Below, in pieces: positions 11,907 through 24,758 of a DNA stretch of 64,000 nucleotides. Under the pieces are notes generated by a model. That model had not been told where the DNA came from and ran no database searches. It saw only the letters and a program-made list of their open reading frames with translations. Every line of letters begins with the position of its first letter. The stretch's first letter is position 1. This DNA comes from Linnemannia hyalina (taxonomy: Eukaryota; Mortierellomycota; Mortierellomycetes; Mortierellales; Mortierellaceae). The stretch is from contig JAHRHY010000002.1 of the NCBI GenBank assembly GCA_019671135.1, positions 3,115,501 through 3,179,500 on the forward strand, given 5' to 3'. Both the position numbers and the translations under genes were made by a program.

Positions 11907-14139
11907 ATGGACAAGCCTGCCTTCTCGCTCGGAGGCTACGGAATGCCATTACAGCAACCTCCACCGCCATCACAACAACAGCAGCAGCAAACAGTTGATA
12001 ATGCAGGACACAACAGCGAAGCACAGTACACAGCCATCCAGCTTGCCCTTGCAGCTTTTGTTCAGCAAAGCCAAGGGATCTCCGTCGTCGACATTACTAC
12101 CCTGATTAACCACCTGGAGTTGCTCATGAAAGACTGTTCCCAGGCCAATATTCAGGTACAACTCGCATGAAGTGAACTAAAAACCAGTATCTTCACCCAT
12201 CTTGTTACGTAGGCAACCGCATAGCAAGAGCATTTGGCTAATATCTTTTTGTTTCCACATGTCTGGACTATCAAAGGCAGGAAAGAACTGGGTTGTTCAC
12301 ATTTGTCAGAACCCACAACAATACGACCTCCTTGTACGCGCCCTGGTTTCGATTGCCATCTCGCGGCAAACATTCGACGAGAAGCTGCATATCGTGTATC
12401 TCACCAACGACATTCTATCGCATTGCGAACGGAAGCAACAGCAGTGGATCAAGGAAGCGATCCACCCCAATCTTGTCCCAATGTTACGCGCCGCGTACTT
12501 TTTCCCGGGAGTCGACGATGGTCAAAGGCAACGCGTCATCAAGGTACCGACTTGGAGCTAACAATGAAATAAATATCAGAAATTGCCGAGTCAAATGTTG
12601 AACACCGTTTCATCTAACGATCGTCGCCAATTCTCTCGATAGGTTTTGGACATTTGGAGGAACAGAGAGTTTTTCCCGCCAGCCATGATCGACTCTATGG
12701 AAATGAATGTCAAGCGTCCACCGCTACTGCCAAGCAACGGACAAGGACCGACATCACCGCCTACACAGGAGCAGTGGCAGCCACCGCAGGGACAGCCCTT
12801 CCATCCGCCTCCTCACCTACATCCACACCCTCCACCGCCTCACCAGTTTCAACATCACCCTCAACAGCAACATTTCTTACTACAGCCGCAGTTTCAGCAA
12901 CCATTTTCACACCAGTACCCCGGTTTCCCGCACCACCCACAACAGCAACAGCAACAGCAACAGATGCAGAACCAGCACCCGTTTCCGCATCATCCTCACC
13001 CTCATCCTCAGCAGATGCCTCACCACTCTGAGCCATGGATGTCGCAAGCTCCAGGACCAAACCCAGGCTTTCCTCCTTTTCATGGGAATCCTCCCGTACC
13101 TCAACATCCACCTCAAGGAGTCCCACCACCACCATTCCACCACCAACCCAATCCTTACCCTCAGGCACCTACATTTCAACCACCTCCGTTCCAACAACCG
13201 CAATTCTCGCATCCCCCACGGAATATCGCAGTAATGGCACCAGTGCCAGCTCTAGCCCCGCCTCCTCCAGAGCCGTCTCACCGTGATGTTCTCACACGCG
13301 AGCTGCATGCAGGACAGATGATCTCCAAGATCGAGGCTGAAGCAGACTATTACGAGCCTTTGCCAGCATACATGTCGGTCCCCTTCAAGAAGAAGGTGCA
13401 TCAGGACAAGGATTTACTGGATAGTGTCGCTCAGTTTGTGCAGGAGACAAATGCAATCAAGGCGGAAGAGCTCGCGAAGGGCGACGAGGGGTGGCATGAG
13501 GGCAAATTGAACGAGTTTTACAGGAACCACGGCGACAAGCGGAAAGAGGCATTCTCTGAGAACCCACGCCGACGTCGCAGTCGCCAACGGTCTAATACCT
13601 CTGTCCGCAAGAGAGAGATGGGGTTAAGGAGACGTTCTTTTTCTGGAACACCTTCACGGAGTCGATCGCGATCACTGTCACCATCAAGAAGACGGAAATC
13701 TCGATCAAGGTCCCGGTCGTATTCAAGAAGTCGATCCAGGAGCAGCTCACCTCAGTATCGTCGTCAGGGTAGGAAGGGAGGCCGAGATCGAAGCGGAAGT
13801 CGGGGCAGGAGCAGGAATCGAGGAAGGAGCATGAGTCGCAGTCGTAGTAGGAGCGGGAGCAAGAGTAGAAGTAGGAGTAGGGGTGTGAGTCTAGGAAGGG
13901 GTCGAAGCAGGAGTCGAGATGCAGGGCCAAGGCATCGAGTGACGGAGGAAGCCTTTCCCACACGGAAATTTGGCCTTGGATCTAATCCACAACAGCAGCA
14001 ACAGCAGTTTGCGCCTCCACAACAGCATTTCCAGCATCCACATCAACCACAGTTTCAACAACAACAACAACAACAACAACATCAACAGCAACAATCCCCT
14101 TCGCGACCAGCATTTCAGCCAGCGCGCTTTTCTCAGTAA
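11907..14139 (+). CDS. CHERP-like CID and SR-rich splicing-associated protein
   Basis: Exons 11907-12155, 12277-12543 and 12643-14139 give 670 codons. The first 190 residues form a CID/RPR-type helical domain: LALAAFVQQSQ..., then AGKNWVVHICQNP, then the helix IVYLTNDILSHCERK. These domains bind the RNA polymerase II C-terminal tail. A Pro/Gln/His-rich stretch covers about 200-430. Next comes a conserved block with LTRELHAGQMISKIE and YEPLPAYMSVPF, then an Arg/Ser repeat at about 460-600, then a Gln-rich end. The order CID, Pro-rich, RS matches CHERP, a U2 snRNP-associated nuclear protein. The human protein's N-terminal SURP module is not seen. The start ATG was chosen because MDKPAFSLGGYG precedes the domain directly; an in-frame ATG at 11784 would add leader-like sequence. 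Confidence 0.8.
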
Positions 14140-14550
14140 AATTACAACGTTGTTAGATGGTCTCACCCGTGGACAATTAAAAATGAAAGAGAGATAGCAG
14201 TACCAAGGATTCAATGAACGGCGTCTTTAGTTGCCGAACGGGCAGTTGTATCCACGTAATTGTCGAGGTTAAGATGGTTGATTAGTGAGCTGAAAGTGGA
14301 GCGAGCGCTGATTGCGTCGGTGGGATGTGCGGGCTGCGAAAATGTATTTCATGTGCGTTTATGCGATCGGGTCGGACCGATCGAAAAAAAAAAAAAAAAA
14401 ATCTTTAAAGGACGGCAGCAGTGAGGTAAAAACGTTTCTTCATTCACCTTTCTCAACTCATTCCATTTCTTATTCTTTTTGCACGTCACTCCCATTCAAC
14501 AAATACCTCTATTACCTTTCCCTCGCAACTACATATCTTCATCTTCAACA
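14140..14550 (+). other. Spacer and leader of the oxidoreductase gene
   Basis: It contains an A17 run at about 14385-14401 and a CT-rich leader from 14435 up to the ATG at 14551. No gene is seen. Confidence 0.4.
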
Positions 14551-16561
14551 ATGGTCGCCAGAGAGTACGACTTGGTCATTTATGGTGCCACTGGCTTCAC
14601 CGGTCTGAGAACCTGCCAGGTAATAAAAAATACCGAACACCATCCAACCGAACTATCAGCCCCAACACTCCCTGCACGCATTAATGAGATACGCAAATAA
14701 CGTTAATATTAACATGTGGAGTCAAACTTTGTATGATTTTCTTTTATTTCGTGTATCCAGCACCTTGTTAACAAACAACATCTGCCTTTACTTCTCTTGA
14801 AAATAAAAATACCTATAGTACCTCGCACGCAACTACACTGAGGGTGTCCGCTGGGCAATTGCCGGTCGCAGCATCCCAAAGCTGGAGGAGGTCCGCGAGA
14901 AGCTCGTCGCTATCAACCCCGCCCTTTCCGTAAGTTCGGTCACTGTTTTGTCATTACTGAACAGCGGTTCGGGACAATGGTTAGGATAATAGTGCAACAA
15001 GCACAGGCCTTTTTTATTACACGTCCATAACGTCATCTTTTTTCCTGTTTTCAACAACTAGTCTCTCCCCATCATCAAAGCCGATGCTTCTAACCCAGAG
15101 TCATTGGAGGCCATGACCGCCCAGACCAAGGTTGTCATCAGCACCGTTGGACCCTTTATGCAGTATGGAGAACCCCTTGTTGCCGCCTGTGTCAAGCAGG
15201 GTACCCACTACGTCGACTCGACCGGAGAGACCCCCTTCGTCAACGTAAGCTTCATTTTAAAGATCGTTCACCTTGCGATGCTATCAACTAGGTTGGAGGC
15301 TAAACAGGTTATCCTTTTAACTTCAACTACATAGAACATCATTAACAAGTACCACAAGGATGCCCTTGACAAGAACGTCATCCTGGTCCCTCAGTGTGGT
15401 TTCGACTCTGTTCCTTCGGACATCGGAACCAAAATGTAAATGCGATCACCCTTTTTTTTTACAGTGCTTTGAATGCATCAGGACTAAGAATCGTCGAAAG
15501 GAAAGGTTGCTAATACTGTCGTCCAATTATTTATTTCCTGCTGTCGCTAGGGTTGTTGATTTCATCCGCAAAGAGTACGGCCTCCCCACCAAGTCTGTCA
15601 AGGCGTCCTTGTTGTCCTTCCGTGGAGAAGGTATTCTCATTTACCATTTTATTTGCCAACCTAATGACCGACTGCATCTATGAATCGCGCTTTAACACTA
15701 CTTCCTTTCATTTTTTCGACAATTAGCTTCGGGGGGTACCTTGGCATCAGTCTGCAACATTATCGCCGATAAGCAAGGAGGCGTCGGCTCAATGGTCGAC
15801 CAGAACCAATTGGTCCCCGAGTCAGTCCAAGACAAGCTCGTTCCTACCAAGATCTCAATGCCAACCGTCCACTACGATTACGACTTCCAAAAGTGGCAGA
15901 CGTACTTTATCATGTCGTCCTCGAACGAGAAGATTGTCAAGCGTAGTCATGGATTAGCCTTGGAGGCCAACGGCGATGGTTATGGACCTCAGTTCACTTA
16001 TCAGTAAGCCTATTTTCTTTTGAGGTGTGTGATATTCACTCGAAGGCTACGCATTGGTTACTGTATACTAATGATATGTTTTGAATGGATTTGGTATTGG
16101 ATGGTAGTGAGTCGATGAGCGCTCCTGGATTTGCTTCAGCAGTGATTGCAGCCATCGGCATGGGTCTAGGAGGCGCCGCCTTGTCAGTCGGCCCCCTGCG
16201 CAGGTTCATCCAGAACCGCTTTATGCCCGCCCAAGGCGAAGGTCCCTCTGACGAATCCATCGCCAAGGGCAAATTCACAGTCCACGTTATCGGAGAATCC
16301 ACCCTCCCCGAGAACACCGAGGGCGCTGCAGATGCCAAACCCTTCCGTGCCTTGGCAGTCATTCAAGGCGGTGACCCAGGATACGCCGAGACTTGCCGTT
16401 ACCTGGTCGAGGGCGCGATGTGTCTTGTCAAGAGTGAGGATTTGGTCCGGTCGGAGAATAAGGTCAAGGGAGGTGTTTTGACGCCTGCTCATGCTTTTGG
16501 ACAGATCTTTATTCGTCGTCTTTTGGACCGGAATGTCAACCTTACGGTTTCCAAGCTCTAA
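14551..16561 (+). CDS. Saccharopine dehydrogenase-like oxidoreductase (SCCPDH family)
   Basis: Seven exons (14551-14619, 14819-14929, 15062-15244, 15335-15435, 15551-15630, 15727-16003, 16108-16561) join to 424 codons. The start MVAREYDLVIYGATGFTG gives a Rossmann dinucleotide-binding loop (GATGFTG) at residues 11-17. Further SCCPDH landmarks are AGRSIPKLEE, TKVVISTVGPFMQYGEPLV, the block HYVDSTGETPF, and CGFDSVPSDIG. A short hydrophobic segment near 285-305 (SAVIAAIGMGLGGAAL) fits the membrane or lipid-droplet association known for the family. Length matches SCCPDH (about 430). Relatives include bacterial trans-acting enoyl reductases; true lysine-pathway saccharopine reductase is a different branch. 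Substrate is unknown. Codon use is strongly biased to C-ending codons, suggesting good expression. Confidence 0.9.
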
Positions 16562-17705
16562 AAAAAAAAAGGAGAATGCTTGCGGCTGAAAAACGTTAAG
16601 AAGTGAGTCTCTTGAAACGAAAAAGACAACAAAACGAAATAAAACAACTTGTACATCACGAATTAAATCATGAAGAGCTTTTTTTGTATTTATTTTTGTT
16701 TTTCACAAAGGGGGTTTTTTTTGCATACTGTCCATATTAAACACGAGAAGCCGACAAGTCCAACTTGGCCCCTTTTGCTCTGACCCTGCAACTACACGAA
16801 CTCCTCTCTCATCTCCTCATCATTCTCAAAGAACTCTGCAGCCCCCCAAATCGGGCCAATGGCTCGCCATCCACCGCGCCTCGACCTATTATCGAGTCCT
16901 AGGAGGTAACGGAAGAATAGTGATTGCAAGATCCAAACGCTATATCCGCGTATACACTCAAGGGATCCTCCACCGCTCAAGGCTAATAAAATTCGCATGG
17001 ATCTGACGACGACGGAATTCAATCCATCACATTTTTGCAAACTGAGCTCTTCCAAGGGCAGAACAATACCCCCCTTCCTCCACCAGGACAGATCGTAAGA
17101 CTTTTGCTCGAAACAATGATCTGTGAACCCAGGACAAATCTTCCAAAGAGTTTTCCGGGTTGCCTAGAGAACATCGCGATCAGCTTCTGGACTCTCGAGC
17201 GAGCGAGGATAAGACACCCCCCCCCCCCATCATCGGGACTCTTTTACCTGCTGTTTCGACGCTGCTCTAGGCCCTTCCTGACATCCTCTTTCCTTGTGGA
17301 GTTGTTTCGGCTTGAGACAAAAATCAGGCACCGCTAGCATGAAAAAAAAGTCGGACAAATATCAGCCTGATTGATAGCCGCGATTTATCACTCGTTGCGG
17401 GTAGACCGATTGAGTTGATCGATATATCAATCGATATGGCGAACACGGCCAAGGATGTTTGTTGGTTTTGTCATGACAAAAGACAAAGGAGCTGGTCCCC
17501 CGCGTCAAGATATCTGTGCTTGATTTTCAGCACCCCGTTGCACTTGGACATTTTTTGCAAGTCATTTTTAACATGGTCAGATAAAAGCGAGACGCGTAAA
17601 ATAACGCTCGTTCATTTTCGTTTAATAATGCATGAGTCGTAAGAGAGAAAGATGTGCAAAAAAAATCAAGGAAGGGAAACGAAAGGCGACAAAAAGGGAG
17701 TAGCT
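16562..17705. other. 1.1-kb spacer between convergent genes
   Basis: It contains the 3' regions of the oxidoreductase and the CBS/PB1 gene, a C12 run at 17217-17228 and AT-rich stretches. Open frames are short and without recognisable motifs. Nothing else is seen. Confidence 0.5.
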
Positions 17706-20653
17706 CTAGTTCCTTTTCATGAATGTGAATGCAAGGGCGAGGACAAGTCCAACACCAAGTCCGACTGCTCCAGAGATAATGACTGGGTTCAATCCGCTAG
17801 GGCTAGCCTCAACACTAGGAGCGCGAGGTGCTGCTTCCTCAACCGCCGTAGGTGCCTTCTTGGCGTCTTTTGAAGAGATTGTCACAGAGAGACGAACCAA
17901 TGACGACTGGCTCCGGTATGCCATCTGGACTGCGTCCACAATATCGCTGTCGTGAAGGATCATAACATTATCACCCTCCTCGTCGCAGTAGCTCAGCACA
18001 ACATCGGTGCCTGCCTCTAGTCCGCCAATCTTTTCAATAATCTTGCTGCGCAACTCGGCAAGCGACCGCGTACTCGAAGAGAACCGGTGAGCCTGCCCAC
18101 CGCTCTCCTGGAACTTGAATGTGAACTCGTTTCCGACATCGTCTGTTCCAGAGAGAGGGGCCATCCCCGGTGAGTCAAGGCGAAGTGAAGAATCCATCAC
18201 GCTGCCGCTGCCATAATGAATATCCGATTGTGCTACAACATATCCTGACCGGACATCTGATGCCGAAATCTCTGAGCCAGTCTCCTCTCTAGCAAAGGTC
18301 GATTCCCAGAACTTGTTCCAGACAGGACCCTGACCCTCCGTAGATGCGCTCTCGCCCTGAATAGTGTTCATCTGGTTCAACATTGCAAAGGAGACCTGAA
18401 GAACATCTACCAGACCAGCCATCTGGCCGTGACCATCCACGACAGGCAAATGGAGGTAGTGGTTATCGTGCATCTTCTTCAAAGCGTCCAGAATAGTCAT
18501 GTTGGATGGGACAGTGTCAGGATGAGGTGTCATGACACGGATCACTGAGGTCCTCTCGGGCTCCAATCCTGCAGCCATCACTCTGACAACAATATCCTAA
18601 AAGGTAGAATAGAAAGAGTCGCCATTAAATCGTTAGTTGCTTTGGTCTCAGGGTGTATAAAAATATGCACTACAGGCATGCAGAGTGTTTAAAATCCAGC
18701 ATACCTTGGTGGTAAAGATTCCTGCAATGCGACCATCTTCCATGACCAAGCTGGCGGTGGTATGGTACTGCTTCATGATACGAGCAGACTCACGGACCGA
18801 TGTCTTGGTGCCAATCTCCGCAACACCATGATGCTCATCCAGAATCGTGTTCAAGTCGGGTGACGCCATCTTGTCTCTCATCTATCATCAGGGTAGCGAT
18901 TTATCAAGGAAAAAGTATCCGGGAGATCTTGTTAGTATGACTGCACCTTGAACAGTTAAAAACGCACATGGCAATTGAACATGGCTGGCACTTACAAGAT
19001 CGACATAGTTTTGCAAATCGGGGTTGGCAGACTGGGACCATTCCGACTGCATTCCCTGCAGAGCATCGACAAGCTGCTTGGATGACTTGTTGGCCTTTTC
19101 CAGTTTCTCCAATGCCTCGTACAGGCACTTTGTGATATCCAGTAAACCAACAACATCGCCTATGAGTAAGCGTGAGAAAAAGTTTCCCAGAGCGACGTTA
19201 ATACCAATTCTTATCATAGTTCTCGCAGCAACAGTGCAATGTTCGCATGTTTCTTACCATCCGCATTCAAGCAAGGCAAATGACGGAATCCACCGCTGAC
19301 CATCTTGTTGAGTGCATCTGTGGCATTGGTATCGGTTGTCACGCAGAAGGGGTTCTAAAGATACGCCAGAAAACAACAAAAAGTTAAAACATAACCCAAT
19401 GCGATTTTGACCATTCATTATAAACTGACAGAGAACAAAGAAAACAAACAAAGCGGAGTAACAACAAGTATATCGTACCTTGGTCATGACATGGGCGATG
19501 AGGGTGTTGCGGACATCGAGTCCCTCGGCAACGACACGGAAGGCGAGATCCTTGTCAGTCATGATACCTAGCCAATGATATCGATTTCTCCGGTTAGTCC
19601 AACCAGTCTCTTTCTTTTTCATCCCTTTTGTCCCTTTTGTCCCTTTTGTTCCTTTTGCTCCTGTTGTTCCTTCTCTGATCCTTGTTTTTCGTTTTCTAGG
19701 GGAAGCACGAATAAAATGATCCTGCGTTTGGTTCGTTTCGATGGTCACTTGGGTGATGGTATTGAGGAACTTACCAACAAGGGTCTGGTCCTGTGAATCG
19801 ATGACAAGAACGGCATCGGCTCTACATTCCGGCACAAGGGCGGGGGTGGATTATGAGACAAAGAGGATATCGGATAGGTGAGCAATTGACTTCTTTTTTT
19901 TTTTGATCATGTTGGCGCATGCCTCACTTTAGCTGTCAGAAATAAGCTGGCTTGAAAAGAATAATGGACGTCATGTGTTGTGCGACATGTGTGCTTACCT
20001 CTTAGCGGCCATGATTCTAGGTAAAGGAAGAAGGAGCATAAGAGAACAGAGACGCAGTAACATGTGTGAGTGAGGAAGCTTTCTCTTTTCCCTTTACTTT
20101 TCCTCAAATCAAAGATCCATCTGGACGTCATATTACAGGATACACATTTATTACCTTGCTGCATCAATCACCATCGCTGTATCATGAAGGGTCAATGCTG
20201 GGGATGGCCTAAAAGGTCACAAACACAAACCGAAGGGGAAGGTAAAAAAAAAAGTCAGCCAGAATCCTCCCGAAACGATAAACAGACGGAACTTGATTAT
20301 CTCGACAGACAGACAAAGTCGTCATTCTCCCCGTTCTCCCTTCTGTATGCATGTTTGTTGAGAAAAGGTTATAGATGGACATACCGAAGAGATCCGACGG
20401 TACCCTGGACAGGACGGGTTGAGCCATGGGCTCTGGTAGAAGGCTTCTTTCTGCCCAGTTCTTGGTCAAGCTTTTTGCGGATAGCATCGTCTTTCCTGAC
20501 CTGTCGTTTGCGAGCCATCTCTGAAGCGGAAACGCCGTCACCGGTGCCGGGTGTGGGGATGTTTGAAGGCGAGGCGACGGCGGTGCGTTTCATGGAGGGA
20601 GTGCCGACAGTGGAGCCTCCTGAGGACTTTTGGTAACCGGTATTACGGAGCAT
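17706..20653 (-). CDS. CBS-domain / PB1-domain protein with C-terminal membrane anchor (Mug70-like)
   Basis: Nine exons on the - strand: 20653-20385, 20208-20155, 20016-19999, 19821-19775, 19567-19479, 19354-19258, 19159-18996, 18881-18705 and 18596-17706; 601 codons. Four CBS motifs follow a basic N-terminus of about 85 residues: VGSLRPSPALTL...AAKRADAVLVID, then VMTKNPFCVTTDTNATDAL...GGFRHLPCL, then the third with ASLVMEDGRIAGIFTTKD, then VMTPHPDTVPSNMTILDAL...YLHLPVVD. CBS pairs bind adenine nucleotides. A PB1 domain (about 420-520, FTFKFQESGG to DSDIVDAVQMAY) mediates protein-protein contacts. The last 25 residues (VIISGAVGLGVGLVLALAF, then FMKRN) form a tail anchor. The same order occurs in fission yeast Mug70 and many fungal paralogues. 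Exon 3 is only 18 nt. The fourth intron (19568-19774) holds a CCCTTTTGT tandem repeat at 19623-19649. Confidence 0.9.
19623..19649 (+). repeat. 9-bp tandem repeat inside an intron of the CBS/PB1 gene
   Basis: Three perfect copies of CCCTTTTGT followed by imperfect ones to about 19665. Read on the - strand in one frame it gives Lys-Gly-Thr repeats, but splicing removes it. Confidence 0.8.
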
Positions 20654-21231
20654 AATGTCCAGCCAGTATTAGTAGTGTATTAGTTGTTTTGTTGGGTTGC
20701 TATCGTAGAAGCGAGGTGGTGTTGTTGTTGTTGTTGTTGTTGGAATGAGCAGCAGAAGAGTATCCAGTCCAGCTGACGGTGTGAATGAGACGGTGAGGTG
20801 GGAGTAGTAATAAAAGTAGTAGCTGTGAGTGTGGAGTGTGTTTTAAGGAGATAGTGTGAAAAGAAAGAGAGAGTAAAAAAGTAAAAAGAAAGGGAGAAGA
20901 AGCAAACAGAGACCGAAGGGGAAAAAAGCGGTGCCTGCTCTCTCTCTCTCTCTGTCTCTGAATCCAATCTTCCTATTTGAGACTCGCTCCTCATGTCTGG
21001 GGCTGGGCTTCTCCTGGGTTGCTCCATTTTTCATGGCTTGTGGCTTGGGCTGGATAAAAGGTTAGAAGGCACAGTGCTTCTTCCCTCCACCCTGCTTCAC
21101 ACACGCACCACAGCACTCCTTCACTCTGTTCCTCCACTAAAACCAAACACACGTCTCTTCCCTTCTTCTCACATCACACCCTCACCCTCGCAACCACTCT
21201 CACACACCTATATTCAAAACGACAATTCCAA
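20654..21231. promoter_or_regulatory. Shared divergent promoter (CBS/PB1 gene / TFIP11-like gene)
   Basis: 578 bp between two start codons. The leader of the - strand gene is CT-rich with a TTG/CAA repeat near 20719-20741 and a (CT)n run at 20939-20958. The + strand side has GGATAAAAGG at about 21053-21062, a possible TATA-like element, then a CT/CA-rich leader up to the ATG at 21232. Confidence 0.45.
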
Positions 21232-24200
21232 ATGGGACGGAAGAAGCACACCCTCGAGGACACGTACTCATCCGACGACGACCAACCCATCGACAGAGGC
21301 GTCTCCCAAAGAGATCTCGAAGACGAGGCTGAACAGTTCAGAGGTAAGCTATTTCACTGCATTCCTCTCGGCACATTGCATCGCAATTGCTCTTGCTCAC
21401 AATAAACCTGACATGCCTTTCCTTCCATCGTCACAGCCAACTGAAGAGCTCTTTGTGATATTCTATCTATTGCCTCTCTCAAGAATAGCATCGAATCATT
21501 AACCGACAAATCCTTCACCTCCACCTACTCCCTTCCCCCCCCCCACTAACAATAGACCCTACGCACAGCGGACGGCGCAAACGAAACAAAAACGAAGCGA
21601 TCTACGGCACATTTTGGGAGTCAGACGGCGATGATGGCGCAGGCTCACGGTCAAGAGGATCCAGCTCCAAGGGGCGCAAGCGGGAACCATTCGAGTTTGT
21701 CGCCGCCACCTCTACTGCACATCTGACGGCGACTGCCACGGCAGACGAGAATCGGTCCCGTAAGGTGCGTTTTGCAGAGCCTGAACCGGAACCAGAGTCA
21801 GAGACACAGGGTCAGGATCGCAGTCCCTCCTACTCTGACAGCGACGACTCCATGGGCGATGACAGCGATGGTGGTGTTCGCGGCCCTGGCCGTGGAGAGG
21901 ATTCAGCTGACGGATCCGATCAAGATAGCGATGGCCGTGACGACATGGATGTCGACGAGGAGGATGAGGAAGACAGACTAGCAAGAGAGGAGAGAGAGGC
22001 CACATTCAGAGCACAGCGGTTGAAGGATCAGGAAGAGATCGACTCTTACGAGGACAAAGTCCTGCGGCCTCAAATGGGCTCAAAACCCGTCATCGGACAA
22101 GTCGCTTCAACTCCTACAGCCGTCTCTCCTGACAGTACTCAAACCAAAAACAAGGCTATGGCAGCATCCATCAAGGCGGGACTCGGACTCTCGAATGACG
22201 CGGGATCGTCCGCATCATCACGCGACAGCAGCCCCAGAATTCACCAGCGTTCCAAGAACAGCAGCGGTGGCAGCATGAGCTTTTTCAAGAACAGAGTTGG
22301 CTTCCAAGGCACGGATTCAAACGACAACAGTCCATCACCTCGACCAGGTTCACCAGCTGCTGCGTCCAGTCCGAAGCCAGATGTTGCCGCTGTCGCTCCT
22401 GTCAAAGTCGACAAGGACTATGGCGCCTTCTCTGCCAAGGGCAGTGGATTTGGTCTGAAGATGCTGGAGAAGATGGGATGGAAAAAAGGATATGGTCTCG
22501 GCGCCGGTGGATCAGGTATCGTGGAGCCCATTCAGACTAAGTTGCGACCTGTCAAGATGGGTATCGGTTTCAAGGGATTCAAGGAGAAGACTGAGCAGGA
22601 TCGCGCAGAGGAAAAACGACGCGGACTTGTCGTCAGCTCGGATGAGGAAGAGCAACCGGACAAACGGAAAGCCAAGGGCATTTTGAAGAAGGAATCAGAG
22701 TACGAAGTCAAGTCGGATGGATGGAAAAAGACGAACAGTCGCAGTTCGAGGAAGGGACCGAAGATCGAGTACAAGACAGCCGCAGAGATCCAGGAGGAGA
22801 TCGAGTCGGGGGATCTCCCCATGGCCCAAGCCCAGACCCAAAAGATTTTGGATATGACTGGAAAGACGGTATGTAATATCACAACGAAAGCTCGTATTTT
22901 CGCATATTTTGTATTGCAGCGATAACGAGTAAGGAATGCCGTTACTAACTAGTGCACTCATCTCACGTTGTTTATCTAGGTACGGGAACTGACCTCGGCG
23001 AGCCAGATTAGGACGGCGGTGGCCATGTCGCATGAACGATTCCCAGAGTTGCGGCATAACATGGAGTTGATGGCCGACATTTCCACGACGGATCTGGAGC
23101 AGGTGGCCCGGTCGCAAAAGGTTGATCATATCCGAATTCAGGTTTTGGCGAAAGAGAGTGTTCGCATCCAGCAGCAGGTGGACAAGGACGAGCTGGATCT
23201 CGAGCGACTCACCAAGGCCATGGCTATCACGGACCAATGCTCGCGGATCGCGGACGAAATTCGCCTCTCAACAAGCGATACCACAGGAGTAACGGTTGTC
23301 GAGATGCAGGAGGATTTTATTGCCAAGGCATTTCAGGAGCCCTTCGACCTCTTTTCGGGGCTTTATTACGACGAGTACGAGATGTATCAGCTGGACCAGG
23401 TAGTTGTTGCTGCTATTCAGGACGCGTTCAAGAACCTGTTCAAGGGCTGGGACGTTCTCACGAATCCGACGCGAGGCGCAGGACTGTTCCGCAAATGGCA
23501 GAAGCTCTTCAAGACCAGCAAAGTCAGTTACAGTCAGAACTGGTCGGGCGCGAATGCCGACGGTGACGGAAACGGATACTACGGAGGGAAACCAGCGCCA
23601 CAGAATTCTATGACTGCCTACGAGAGCCTCCTTCACCATCATTGGCTGCCCAAGGTCCGCTCAGCTCTGAACAACGCTTGGGATCCTCGCGACTCTGACC
23701 CAGTGATCGAGCTACTGGAAGCCTGGGCACCACCCGTGTTACCACTGTTTATGCAGGACAACATCATCACTCAGCTGGTTCTGCCCAAACTCCACAAGGA
23801 GATTGAGAAGTGGAGCCCGCGCGACTCGCTCATGCTCCACACATGGATTCACCCCTGGCTGCCAATCTTGGGCCAGGCCCGTATGGACCAGGAGCTGTTT
23901 GGGGATGTTCGCAGGAAATTGTCGTCTGCGTTGGCTGCATGGCAAGTTTTGGACCCAAGTGCACTTACCGTACTTTCACCATGGAAGGGCGTTTTCGAGG
24001 CCGCCGATATGGAGCTGTTGCTGCTGCGGTCGGTATTACCAAAGTTGGTGGAGGGACTTGGCGCATTTGAGGTGAACCCTCGAGATCAAAAGATCGAGAT
24101 CCTCCAGGCCACCCTGCCCTGGTACCCGTTCTTCCCCAGCACTACGTTCAGTTCTTTGCTGGTCAACGAGTTCTTCCCGAAGTGGCACCAAGTCCTCTAT

Positions 24201-24758
24201 CTATGGCTCACACATCCTACGACCACGGACCTCGATCAAGTCTCCCAGTGGTATCAGTGGTGGAAGTCATTGTTCCCGGCCGAGCTGCTTCAGGAGACAG
24301 GCGTCGCGACAGGCTTCAGGCAGGGCCTGGATATGATCAACCAGTTCATGGCAGGACTGAATATTATGGCACCTGCAGATGTGGCCCAGGCCCAAGCGCA
24401 GGCGCAGGGCAAGGGCAAGGCTGGAGCGGGGACCAATGGCGCCTCGCTGGATTCTTTTGGCCGTCTTCAGACCAAGAAACATTTGGTCCAGTCGGTCTCA
24501 TTCAAGGAGCTTGTTCAAGACTATGCGACTCAAAACTCGCTCTTGTTCGTCATGACCAAGTTGTCGCACGAACGGTCTGGCCGGCCGTTATACCGTTTGG
24601 GCGGCAACTCGACGGGTACGGCAGGAGGTATTCTGGTGCATATGACAGAAGAGGTGGCGTTTGTCAAGGCGGAGGATACTGGAATCTGGATGCCTACAGG
24701 TTTGGAGGAGCTTATGGTCCTTGCAGGAGGAGGGCATGTCCGAGGATCGGCACCATAA
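21232..24758 (+). CDS. TFIP11/Ntr1-like G-patch protein (spliceosome disassembly)
   Basis: Exons 21232-21343, 21556-22868 and 22980-24758 join to 1067 codons. The N-terminus (MGRKKHTLEDTYSSDDDQ... and EAIYGTFWESD) is a TIP_N-type acidic region. It is followed by a disordered acidic/Ser-rich stretch. The G-patch lies at about 328-370 (GSGFGLKMLEKMGWKKGYGLGAGG), with the family's extension IVEPIQTKLRPVKMGIGF. The second half is a helical GCFC-type domain with LPKLHKEIEKW and MLHTWIHPWLP. In yeast and humans this protein activates the DEAH helicase Prp43 to dismantle the intron-lariat spliceosome in the nucleus. It is longer than human TFIP11 (837 residues), mainly in the disordered part. The ATG at 21232 was chosen because the N-terminal motif begins there; the single 112-nt first exon would be missed by frame scans of exon 2 alone. 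Confidence 0.9.

Noticed and set aside
13764..14214. Leu/Arg-rich - strand frames opposite the CHERP-like gene
   Set aside because: Antisense of SR and polyglutamine coding; no independent evidence.
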